In this document: positions 8,474 through 16,306 of the stretch, piece after piece
Numbering within the stretch: position 1 is the first letter of the stretch
Layout of the letters: every line of letters begins with the position of its first letter
DNA from: Bellilinea sp034411135
Lineage (GTDB): Bacteria; Chloroflexota; Anaerolineae; Anaerolineales; Anaerolineaceae
Direction: 5' to 3'
NCBI GenBank assembly: GCA_034411135.1
Contig: DAOUMN010000086.1
Coordinates: forward strand, 1 to 64,000
Length of the DNA: 64,000 nt
Translations under genes and position numbers: made by a program
The notes under the pieces: model-generated
Database searches by the model: none
Told to the model about the DNA's origin: nothing
Seen by the model: only the letters and a program-made list of their open reading frames with translations

Positions 8474-8914
8474 ATGGCTAATCTGACAGTTTTTGATCCT
8501 TTCCGCGAGATGGCGAGCCTGCGTTCGATGATGGATCAGGTCTTCGACAACGTGTTGGCCCGGCAGGCAGAGGCGTGGCGCGGGTATGAATGGATGGCGT
8601 TGGATATGTACCAGACCGACGAGGATATTATCGTCAAGGCGGTGCTTCCTGGGATCAAGCCAGAGGATATCAATGTATCCATTACCAACCAAGTGTTGAA
8701 TATCCGCGGCGAGGTCAAGGAAGAAAAGGTCAGCGAAAATGCCACCTATCACATCCGTGAGCGGCGAAGTGGTGTAGTTACCCGCGCAGTGCAATTACCG
8801 GCACCCGTGGTTTCGGATAAAGCACGGGCAGAATTTGAAAACGGTATTTTGACACTGGTTCTGCCGAAGGCGGAAGAAGTTCGCCCGAAGACCATTTCGG
8901 TAAAAGTCAAATAA
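8474..8914 (+). CDS. Small heat-shock protein, Hsp20/alpha-crystallin family
   Basis: The protein is 146 residues when started at the ATG at 8474, which has a very strong AAGGAGGTGG site at 8461-8470; the frame is open further upstream but without a credible start. The alpha-crystallin domain spans about 40-135 with the AVLPGI strand, the ENGILTLVLPK motif and a C-terminal extension ending KTISVKVK, containing an I-x-V motif that docks subunits into oligomers. Such proteins hold unfolding proteins in the cytoplasm without using ATP. No CIRCE inverted repeat was seen upstream. An AT-rich TATATAAAAT at 8381-8390 could be the -10 region. Confidence 0.93.
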   Translation: MANLTVFDPFREMASLRSMMDQVFDNVLARQAEAWRGYEWMALDMYQTDEDIIVKAVLPGIKPEDINVSITNQVLNIRGEVKEEKVSENATYHIRERRSGVVTRAVQLPAPVVSDKARAEFENGILTLVLPKAEEVRPKTISVKVK

Positions 8915-8951
8915 ACAGGCTGCTCACTAACTGAATTCGAATACATGGAAA

Positions 8952-8980
8952 ACACCTCCCGCGCAATTTGCGGGAGGTGT
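8952..8980 (+). terminator. Perfect 11-bp hairpin after the hsp20 gene
   Basis: ACACCTCCCGC (8952-8962) pairs exactly with GCGGGAGGTGT (8970-8980) across a 7-base loop. No T-run follows on the plus strand, so it is either a weak or factor-assisted terminator or a 3' stabiliser of the hsp20 message. Confidence 0.5.
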
Positions 8981-9021
8981 GCATTAAGGTGCAACTTTTC
9001 GCTGCTTTGTGAATCTAATCA

Positions 9022-9030
9022 TGATATACT
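9022..9030 (+). promoter_or_regulatory. Extended -10 promoter element of the thioredoxin gene
   Basis: TG at 9022-9023, one base, then TATACT at 9025-9030 forms an extended -10 element. No good -35 is seen at 17 bases. Transcription would start near 9037, leaving a leader of about 27 bases. Confidence 0.5.
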
Positions 9031-9063
9031 AATCAATATCAAAACATGAAAGAGGAGTATGGG

Positions 9064-9423
9064 ATGATTAAAGAGCCAGTGCATGTGACGGATGCGGCAT
9101 TCGAGAAAACGGTTCTTCAATCGGATTTACCGGTAATTGTCGATTTTTGGGCGCCATGGTGCGGACCTTGCCGCATGGTAGCGCCGATACTGGATAAAAT
9201 TGCTACTGAATATGCTGGAAAACTTATCGTTGCCAAGGTGAACACGGATGAAAACCCGGATTGGGCTATGCGCTATGGGGTGCAGGGTATCCCTACCATG
9301 CTCTTTGTTTCCGGCGGAAAAATTGTGCATCGTCAGGTGGGTGCATTACCGGAAGGAATGCTGCGCGAGGTTTTAGAGCAATTCCTTGAGGTGGTGCAAG
9401 CCTCATCCCCCAGCAAGAACTAA
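9064..9423 (+). CDS. trxA: Thioredoxin
   Basis: The 119-residue protein is a single thioredoxin domain with the redox site WCGPC at residues 32-36, the cis-proline segment GIPTMLFV and a C-terminal helix. It reduces protein disulfides in the cytoplasm. I chose the ATG at 9064 because AGAGGAG lies 6 bases upstream; an ATG at 9046 in the same frame would add MKEEYG and would put the ribosome site inside the gene. It stands alone between a promoter and a strong terminator. Confidence 0.95.
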   Translation: MIKEPVHVTDAAFEKTVLQSDLPVIVDFWAPWCGPCRMVAPILDKIATEYAGKLIVAKVNTDENPDWAMRYGVQGIPTMLFVSGGKIVHRQVGALPEGMLREVLEQFLEVVQASSPSKN

Positions 9424-9429
9424 AGTGAT

Positions 9430-9460
9430 AAAAAATCCCGGTTCGATACCGGGATTTTTT
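9430..9460. terminator. Bidirectional intrinsic terminator between trxA and murA
   Basis: AAAAAATCCCGGT (9430-9442) and ACCGGGATTTTTT (9448-9460) pair perfectly over a 5-base loop. T-runs result on both strands, so it can end both trxA (plus) and murA (minus), which converge here. Confidence 0.9.
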
Positions 9461-9467
9461 ATGTTTA

Positions 9468-10748
9468 TTATGCATCCACGCGCTGAATTTTTGCGCCCAG
9501 TTGAGCAAGTTTTTGATCCACCTTTTCGTATCCGCGGTCGATTTGCCCCACGTTGCGGATTACTGATGTGCCTTTTGCGGATAAGGCAGCCAGAACAAGT
9601 GCCATACCAGCGCGAATGTCCGGGCTTTCCATTTTTTCGCCATATAACTCGGTTGGTCCCTGCACAATGCAACGATGTGGATCACACAGGACAATCTGCG
9701 CCCCCATGCCTACCAGTTTATCAGTAAAGAACATGCGACTCGGATACATCCAGTCATGGAAAAGAATGGTACCTTTGGATTGGGTGGCAACCACCAGAGC
9801 AATGCTCATCAGATCGGTTGGAAAAGAGGGCCACGGCATTACGCTGATTTCTGGAATGGCATTGCCCAGGTCGGGTTCAATGACCATTTTTTGATTTGAA
9901 GGGACAAAAATATCGTCCCCGTGGGTTTCCCAATGAACACCCAGGCGGCTGAATACAAGCCGAATCATATCCAGATACTGGTTACCTGCATTGCGGATGG
10001 TGATTTCGCCGCGAGTCACCGCCGCTGCGCCAATAAAACTGACCACTTCAAGATAATCCGAGCCAATCGAAAATTCGCCACCGTGTAGGCGTTCGACACC
10101 GGTGATGTGCAAGGTGTTGGAGCCAATATTCTCTATCTGCGCTCCAATCGTGTTAAGAAAATGACACAATTCCTGAATGTGAGGTTCGGAAGCGGCGTTG
10201 CGGATGATGCTTCTTCCGCGTGCTTTTACACAAGCCATAATTGCGTTTTCGGTTGCTGTGACGCTGGCTTCATCCAGCAGGATGTCGGCGCCGGTTAAAC
10301 CTTTGGCGCTGAAATTGAAATAACGGTCGTAGGTGACCTTAGCCCCCAACTTGCTCAGCGCGAGAATATGCGTATCCACCCGGCGTCTGCCGATCACATC
10401 GCCACCCGGTGGGGGCAGACGCAACTCACCGCTGCGGGCGGTCATTGGACCCGCCAGCAGGATGGAGGCACGGATTTTGCGTGTCAAATCGGGGTCAAGG
10501 TCTGCTGGTCGGACGACTCTGGCTTGAATTCGCCAGGTATGAGCATCGAGATCTGTGATTTCTACCCCCAGGCTTTCCAGTAGAGCCCGCATGGTTTGGA
10601 CATCCAGAATATTGGGAATATTTTTCATTATGACGGGTTCTTCGGTAAGCAGGCATGCTGCCAGCAATGGCAGAGCAGCATTCTTGTTACCGGAAGGGGT
10701 CATTTCTCCCTTTAACGGGATTCCACCTTCGATGATAAATTTTTCCAT
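9468..10748 (-). CDS. murA: UDP-N-acetylglucosamine 1-carboxyvinyltransferase with Asp at the catalytic Cys position
   Basis: This 426-residue protein has the EPSP-synthase fold of MurA, which adds enolpyruvate from PEP to UDP-GlcNAc in the first committed step of peptidoglycan synthesis. Recognisable parts are SGNKNAALPLLAA near the N-terminus (K22-N23), RASILLAGPM and the active-site loop PPGGDVIGRR. Residue D117 occupies the place of the Cys (C115 in E. coli) to which fosfomycin binds. The start at 10748 has CTGGAGGAACAA in front; 46 more codons upstream are open but lack support. A divergent hydrolase gene starts 85 bases away. The protein should be intrinsically insensitive to fosfomycin, by analogy with Asp-type MurA enzymes. 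Confidence 0.93.
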   Translation of the reverse strand: MEKFIIEGGIPLKGEMTPSGNKNAALPLLAACLLTEEPVIMKNIPNILDVQTMRALLESLGVEITDLDAHTWRIQARVVRPADLDPDLTRKIRASILLAGPMTARSGELRLPPPGGDVIGRRRVDTHILALSKLGAKVTYDRYFNFSAKGLTGADILLDEASVTATENAIMACVKARGRSIIRNAASEPHIQELCHFLNTIGAQIENIGSNTLHITGVERLHGGEFSIGSDYLEVVSFIGAAAVTRGEITIRNAGNQYLDMIRLVFSRLGVHWETHGDDIFVPSNQKMVIEPDLGNAIPEISVMPWPSFPTDLMSIALVVATQSKGTILFHDWMYPSRMFFTDKLVGMGAQIVLCDPHRCIVQGPTELYGEKMESPDIRAGMALVLAALSAKGTSVIRNVGQIDRGYEKVDQKLAQLGAKIQRVDA

Positions 10749-10832
10749 TTGTTCCTCCAGGGTGATGGGTGTATTATAAACGACGAAAGGTTTTTCGGAG
10801 TAAGGCGGGCGATCTTTTTTGGAGTTATAGGG

Positions 10833-11615
10833 ATGTATACCATCGAAGCAGGGAATCAAAACGATTTTCCGATCCTGTTGTTGCATGGATTAGGTGCGTC
10901 TGGAGAATCATGGGTATACCAAACCAATGCGTTGGTTGCGTGTGGATACTACGTTCTTGCTCCCGATTTACCCGGTTTTGGTAATACGTCGGCAAATGCA
11001 CGTGAGTGGAGTTTAAGCAACGTGGTTTTTGAACTAAAGGAATACCTTGATCAGAAAAATATCCCTGCGTGTGGCTTGATGGGTATTTCAATGGGCGGCG
11101 TGATAGCACAAATTCTGGCGGCAAGCTACCCAGACAGGATTCGCATGCTCATTTTGGTCAATACGTTTGCATCTCTGCGGCGAGGTAAATTAAGCGAGCG
11201 AATTTATTTTCTCAAAAGAGGATTGCGTGCCTTTATTCTTTCACCGCGGGCACAGGCGGACCTGGTTGCTTGGCGTGTTTTTCCGGGCAAAGACCAAGAG
11301 TTGTTCAGGAGCATGCTAAAAACCAGTATTTCGCGAGCGGACAGCAAGGTGTACCGTAAATGCATGCTTGCACTTGCCCGTTACGATGGTCGGGAGTTAG
11401 CCCGGAAGATTAGAATGCCGACGCTGGTAATTAGTGGCGGAAACGATACCACTGTGCCTCTCGATCTGCAAAAAGAGTTGGTGGATGCTTTGCCCAATGC
11501 CAGCCAGGTGATTATTCCCAATGCAGGACATGCAGCCAATATTGATCAGCCAGAGCTGTTTAACCGTTTGATGCTTGATTTTTACGCAAATCCGTCCGAG
11601 ATCATCCGGCGATAG
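10833..11615 (+). CDS. Alpha/beta hydrolase
   Basis: The 260-residue protein has the alpha/beta hydrolase fold: an oxyanion segment LLLHGLGASGESW, the nucleophile elbow GISMG, an acidic residue in VISGGNDTTVPL and the catalytic His in NAGHAANIDQP. The lid region between about 120 and 190 is short and basic. The substrate cannot be told; this shape covers esterases, C-C hydrolases and lactonases. The ATG at 10833 is chosen because GGAG lies 8 bases upstream; the upstream 28 in-frame codons overlap the murA promoter region. Its last 34 bases overlap the end of the convergent YyaL-type gene. Confidence 0.88.
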   Translation: MYTIEAGNQNDFPILLLHGLGASGESWVYQTNALVACGYYVLAPDLPGFGNTSANAREWSLSNVVFELKEYLDQKNIPACGLMGISMGGVIAQILAASYPDRIRMLILVNTFASLRRGKLSERIYFLKRGLRAFILSPRAQADLVAWRVFPGKDQELFRSMLKTSISRADSKVYRKCMLALARYDGRELARKIRMPTLVISGGNDTTVPLDLQKELVDALPNASQVIIPNAGHAANIDQPELFNRLMLDFYANPSEIIRR

Positions 11616-13636
11616 TTCTCCAATTCGGCAACCGGTTGTTTACAAAAAAAGTTCTGGCAAATATAAGCTGTTGTTCGGTTATTCAGCGGCGAACGATCTC
11701 GGAAAATGGATGGGGCATGCTCGAATAAAGCGGGGGTGATTTTTGCGATGATGCGGCGCGGATGATATGGTGTGGTAGAAGGATCCAGCCAGATCGCTAC
11801 CTCTGAAGCATGTTCAAGGGGATACACCAGGGCAATTTGCTGGTTCGGACCAAAGGCTAATTCTATAATCTGTAACCAATAGGCAAAAGCGGTGGGATAT
11901 TCGGCTGTGGTTTCCTGCAAGGCGGCAAGCATTTTCTGGGCATTTTGGATAGCCGATTCATTCTCTTGCAACTGGGCGTATAAAAACAAAGCGTGGGCTG
12001 CCAGGCTGTTGCCAGAGGGAATAGGATTGTCCTGCGGATATTTGGGCAGGATAGGTATATTGGCAGCATTGTTGGGGGTATCAAAAAAACCACCCAGCGG
12101 ATCCTGGAAGTTGCGCTGCATCTCCCAAACCAACATCTCCGCGGATTGAAACCAAACGAGGTTGCCATCTAACTGGTAAAGGCTGAGCAGTGCCACAATT
12201 AATCCAGCATAATCTTCCAAAAAAGCGGTGGTGTTGGCTTGTCCAGCACGCCAGGAGCGAAAAACCTGTCCATCTTTTACGAGATGGGTCAGTAGAAATT
12301 CGGCGTTTTGTTGTGCGACAGTTAAATAATCCGCTCTGTCCAGGTAAAATCCTGCTTCTGCAAAGGCACGCAGTGCAAGGGCGTTCCAGGAAAGCAGAAC
12401 TTTATCATCGGTCATTGGGCGTGTTCTGCTGCCACGGGCTGAAAGCAATTGTTGGTGCGCCGATACCAGTAAACGGTAGTATTCTACGATGGGTAAATGC
12501 AGACTGGCTGCGATTTCCTCTGGTTCAGCCTGCCGGCGAAGGATAATCCTGCCCTCAAAATTCCCCTCGGATGGGAGCGGGTAGGTTGCGGAAAAGACAC
12601 TCCATTCGGGTGCGTTGCTTAGGATGGATTGGATCTCACTCAAGTCCCAGAGGTAGAATTTGCCCTCCTCGCCTTCCGAGTCGGCGTCCAGGCTGGAATA
12701 GAATCCGCCCATTGGGTGGCGCAATTCGCGCAGGATGAAGTCCAGCGTGTTTTCAACTGTGCGGCGGTATTTGGGATTGCTGGTTCGCAAGTAGGCGTGC
12801 AAGTACGCCAGGGCAAGCAAGGCGTTATCGTAGAGCATTTTTTCGAAATGCGGTACAAGCCAACGACTGTCTGTACTGTAGCGATGAAAACCACCTCCAA
12901 CCACATCATACAGACCGCCTTTGTGCATGCAGTCCAGGGCTTTGCAGGCGATCTCTAAGGCAGCAGAATTTCCGCGGTAGGAATGAAAGATCAAAAAGTC
13001 GATCACCATGGGTTGTGGGAATTTTGGGGCGCGACCCCACCCACCGTTTTGATGATCATAGTGCTGGATTAAATCAGCTGCCGCTTTTTCGAGCGTGGTC
13101 AGGCTGATCGAATCAGATGTTTCGGCTGACCAATGGTTGGTATCCTGAAGGTATTGATTGATCTTGTTGCCGATTGACTCAATCTGCCCGCGTTCGCTCA
13201 GCCATGCGCGGCGTACACCTTGCAGAACTTCAAGAAAGGACGGCATGCCGTAACGGGGAACAGGTGGAAAATAGGTGCCGCCGTAAAACGGTTTTAAGTC
13301 CGGCGTCAGAAACACACTCATGGGCCAACCGCCCTGACCAGTCATGGAGACAACTGCGCTCATGTACAGATTATCCAGGTCAGGGCGTTCTTCGCGGTCT
13401 ACTTTGATGCTGATGAAATATTGATTCAGAAATTGGGCGATGGTCTTGTCCGTAAAGGATTCGTGCTCCATGACATGACACCAATGACAGGCCGCGTAAC
13501 CAATACTAAGGAAGATGGGTTTATCTTCGTGTTTTGCTTTTTGCAATGCCTCGTCACCCCATGGGAACCAGTCCACCGGGTTGTTGGCATGCTGTAATAG
13601 ATAGGGGGAGGTTTCACCAGCCAGTCGGTTTGCCAT
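11582..13636 (-). CDS. YyaL/DUF255-type protein: thioredoxin-like domain plus (alpha/alpha)6 barrel
   Basis: This 684-residue protein belongs to the YyaL (SPATA20-like) family. Residues about 5-165 form the DUF255 thioredoxin-like domain, opening with SPYLLQHANNPVDW and bearing the CHWCHVME motif. The remainder is a six-hairpin glycosidase-like or epimerase-like barrel with GGFHRYSTD and HFEKMLYDNA. The function of the family is not settled; homologues span bacteria to animals. Length is normal for the family. It is cytoplasmic as far as can be seen. The gene stands alone on the minus strand, divergent from the acetyltransferase-like gene 170 bases away. Confidence 0.92.
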   Translation of the reverse strand: MANRLAGETSPYLLQHANNPVDWFPWGDEALQKAKHEDKPIFLSIGYAACHWCHVMEHESFTDKTIAQFLNQYFISIKVDREERPDLDNLYMSAVVSMTGQGGWPMSVFLTPDLKPFYGGTYFPPVPRYGMPSFLEVLQGVRRAWLSERGQIESIGNKINQYLQDTNHWSAETSDSISLTTLEKAAADLIQHYDHQNGGWGRAPKFPQPMVIDFLIFHSYRGNSAALEIACKALDCMHKGGLYDVVGGGFHRYSTDSRWLVPHFEKMLYDNALLALAYLHAYLRTSNPKYRRTVENTLDFILRELRHPMGGFYSSLDADSEGEEGKFYLWDLSEIQSILSNAPEWSVFSATYPLPSEGNFEGRIILRRQAEPEEIAASLHLPIVEYYRLLVSAHQQLLSARGSRTRPMTDDKVLLSWNALALRAFAEAGFYLDRADYLTVAQQNAEFLLTHLVKDGQVFRSWRAGQANTTAFLEDYAGLIVALLSLYQLDGNLVWFQSAEMLVWEMQRNFQDPLGGFFDTPNNAANIPILPKYPQDNPIPSGNSLAAHALFLYAQLQENESAIQNAQKMLAALQETTAEYPTAFAYWLQIIELAFGPNQQIALVYPLEHASEVAIWLDPSTTPYHPRRIIAKITPALFEHAPSIFRDRSPLNNRTTAYICQNFFCKQPVAELENYRRMISDGFA

Positions 13637-13806
13637 TTTTTCTCCTTCCGGTCAATGATAGTTGATCTATGATACCTTGTTTGTCGAGAAATTTCGAACT
13701 TTCCGGGCTGGGTGCAAAATCTTCTGGAAAAGTCGTTTTGATTTTCCAAAAAGGGGTATACTCAACATTTGATTGGTTTTATCCCACTTTCTCCAAGAGG
13801 TGCGTC

Positions 13807-14934
13807 ATGGTCTCGGTTGAAAAGGTTGACCTGAGCAATAAAAAAGCGGTCGAAGAATTTGTCAAATTCCCATTTCGAATTTACAAAGATACCCCTCAAT
13901 GGGTGCCGCCAATTTTGAGCGATATACGACTGATGCTTAATCCGCAAAAGCACCCCTTTTACGAACATTCCAGCGGTGAATTTTTTGTTGCCCGCCAGGG
14001 TGGGGAAATGGTCGGACGTATTGGTGTGTTGGAGAATAAACCATTCAATGAGTATCACGGCACGCGCCAGGCGCAGTTTTACCTCTTTGAAAGCGTTAAT
14101 GATCAGGAAGTTGCCAATGCTCTCTTCAATCGTATATTTGATTGGGCGCACGAGCGTGATTTGAATGAAATCGTTGGTCCCAAAGGGTTGAGTCCTTTCG
14201 ACGGATACGGAATTCAAATCGAAGGCTTTGAACACCGCCAGATGATGGTCATGATGAACTATAATCCTGCCTATTATGTTTCACTGGTGGAAAACCTTGG
14301 TTTTCAAAAAGAAGTCGATTTTGTTTCCTGCTATATTCACCGCGATTCGTTTCAAATGCCCGAAAAGGTGCACCTGATTGCCCAACGTATTCAGGAAAAA
14401 GGCACCTTCAAGGTAGTGACATTCCAAACTAAGCGGGAATTGAAAGCTTATGCCAATCAAATTGGCGATGCCTACAATAAAACTTTTGTTAACAATTGGG
14501 AATATTATCCGCTGACCCAACATGAAATCGATTTTGTGGTTAGCAACATTATGACTGTCGCAGACCCACGCCTGATCAAGGTGATCCTGTATCAGGAAAA
14601 ACTGGTCGGTTTCCTGTTTGGCTTTCCGGATGTTTCCGCTGCCTTGCAGCGGGCGAAGGGGCGATTGACCCCGTGGGCGATTATTGATTTATTGCGCGAG
14701 ATGAAGCGCACCAACTGGGTATCGTTGAACGGGGCGGGTATCTTGCCGGAATACCAGGGGCGTGGTGGAAACGCGCTGTTATACTCCGAAATGGACAAAA
14801 CGATCAAGGAGTATGGTTTTGAGCATTTCGAACTGACCCAGGTGGCTGAGACGGCAGTCCAAATGCGCAAAGACCTGATCAATGTTGGCGGAAAACCCTA
14901 TAAAAACCACCGCGTCTATTTCAAGCATATTTAA
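13807..14934 (+). CDS. GNAT-like acetyltransferase family protein, function unknown
   Basis: The 375-residue protein resembles a widespread family annotated only as GNAT-like. The N-terminus (FVKFPFRIYKDTPQWVPP) is the hallmark: it is followed by FEHR/GFEHR-type segments and, near residues 310-330, a GAGILPEYQGRGGNALL loop that matches the acetyl-CoA pyrophosphate-binding motif of GNAT enzymes. It is therefore likely an N- or O-acyltransferase with a divergent N-terminal half. The ATG at 13807 is preceded by AAGAGGTG. An upstream 46 in-frame codons are less likely coding. A TATACT at 13757-13762 may be the -10. Its stop overlaps the convergent glycosyltransferase gene by 4 nt. Confidence 0.7.
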   Translation: MVSVEKVDLSNKKAVEEFVKFPFRIYKDTPQWVPPILSDIRLMLNPQKHPFYEHSSGEFFVARQGGEMVGRIGVLENKPFNEYHGTRQAQFYLFESVNDQEVANALFNRIFDWAHERDLNEIVGPKGLSPFDGYGIQIEGFEHRQMMVMMNYNPAYYVSLVENLGFQKEVDFVSCYIHRDSFQMPEKVHLIAQRIQEKGTFKVVTFQTKRELKAYANQIGDAYNKTFVNNWEYYPLTQHEIDFVVSNIMTVADPRLIKVILYQEKLVGFLFGFPDVSAALQRAKGRLTPWAIIDLLREMKRTNWVSLNGAGILPEYQGRGGNALLYSEMDKTIKEYGFEHFELTQVAETAVQMRKDLINVGGKPYKNHRVYFKHI

Positions 14935-16226
14935 CCGGACGGGGTGGGTTGGTTTTTTATACCCAATTCCAGCCCGGTGTTGATACCGTAGGCGATTAAC
15001 ACGGTTATAAACGGGACGAGAGGCAGGTAATAACGTTGAAAGGATAGCGGCACGCTGGCAAGGATACCGGTCAGCTGTGCCAGAAAAGCTATCAGAAAAA
15101 GAAGTGCCCTACGGGGTGCTTTGCTGGTTCGACGGATCAGATGGACGACCATCCATAACAAACCGATCAGAGTTAACGCCAACAGGAATCCGCCACTGAG
15201 AATACCCTGGTATAAATTGTTCCATGGATGTGAAAAGTATATACCTTCCGCTTCGCTGGTTTGTGCCCGGTAGTTGCCAACATCCGCAACCGAAGGCTGG
15301 GTCAGGTACAGCTGAGCAAGCAAGGCAATGCCCTTTTCGGTAAGTGTATCCGGTGCTAGGGCGGGGTTAATGGTGGCAACCATCGCTGTTTGCGCAGAAA
15401 CCAGGCGGGCGCGTTCTTCCACGGCTGCCCTCAGCGCATTTAGCGGGTTGGACCATAAGACCGGATTGAGGGCTAAGGTAATGGCGAAGAAAAGGGTAGT
15501 GTACATTACAAGATCGATCAAGGGCTGCTTGATCCGGGTCGGGCGGTGAAAAATGGGCGAGAGAATCGGAATCAACCCGATAAAAAACAATGGCGCGGCG
15601 GAAAACTTGGCATTGAATGCCAGCGCTACTGGGACGGAGAGCAGCCACAGGCGCTTATCCAATGACAGGATCAGATAAAGAGACAGAACAACCCCCAAAA
15701 AAAGCATGCTTTCTGCCATACTGCGGCGGGTATGCAGCAAGACAAGCCCATTGGTGGCGGTCATGACTAAATTGAGCCAGCCGGTGCGTTTTCCGGCAAG
15801 CTGTTCGCCAATTTTGAAGCAAAGCCAAAGCACCAGAGGAAACACAAAAGCCACAGAAAGGCGAGCAGTCTCCAATAGCCCAGAGGATGGTAATGCACCG
15901 CTATTTTGGTTGAACTGCCAGTCTTCCGACCAGTTCCAGTCAACATTGAGCGGCGTTTGGGCAGCCAATTGCCTGCCGGCAGCAATCATCCACCGGGTGA
16001 GTGGCGCGTCCAACAGGCGGTAGCGCTGGCGGGTGTCCAGATGGTTTTCGGGTTTCCAGAGCAACGAATTCGGTTGGGTGAGGAGCAATTCCAAATCTCC
16101 GCTCATAAAAATTTGCGAACTTTCATCCGGATGAAAGGGAACTTCTTTAATGCCTGTAAAATAGACAAGGCTGAACGTGAAAATAACGAGAGGTAATATC
16201 CATCTGGATAGGTCGTTTTTTGTCAT
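14931..16226 (-). CDS. Membrane glycosyltransferase of GT-C type (GT39/PMT-like)
   Basis: The 431-residue protein has about ten membrane helices and, between helix 1 and a reentrant loop, the acidic motif HPDES (residues 32-36), which in GT-C enzymes such as PMT and ArnT binds the metal and the lipid-linked sugar donor. It likely transfers a sugar from a polyprenyl phosphate carrier on the outer face of the membrane. The first ATG is at 16226; a TTG at 16247 in frame would add seven residues. Of the six GT-C-like proteins in this region it is the only one on the minus strand. Acceptor unknown. Confidence 0.7.
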   Translation of the reverse strand: MTKNDLSRWILPLVIFTFSLVYFTGIKEVPFHPDESSQIFMSGDLELLLTQPNSLLWKPENHLDTRQRYRLLDAPLTRWMIAAGRQLAAQTPLNVDWNWSEDWQFNQNSGALPSSGLLETARLSVAFVFPLVLWLCFKIGEQLAGKRTGWLNLVMTATNGLVLLHTRRSMAESMLFLGVVLSLYLILSLDKRLWLLSVPVALAFNAKFSAAPLFFIGLIPILSPIFHRPTRIKQPLIDLVMYTTLFFAITLALNPVLWSNPLNALRAAVEERARLVSAQTAMVATINPALAPDTLTEKGIALLAQLYLTQPSVADVGNYRAQTSEAEGIYFSHPWNNLYQGILSGGFLLALTLIGLLWMVVHLIRRTSKAPRRALLFLIAFLAQLTGILASVPLSFQRYYLPLVPFITVLIAYGINTGLELGIKNQPTPSG

Positions 16227-16306
16227 ATAAGATGAATTTCCTGACAAAAGTTTTGGTTGTCTGTCGTTATTCCTGAATACAATTAACTATAGGTGGAATA
16301 CATTCG

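Noticed and set aside
9403..9672. 89-codon minus-strand frame over the trxA/murA terminator
   Set aside because: It crosses the bidirectional terminator and overlaps murA in another frame.
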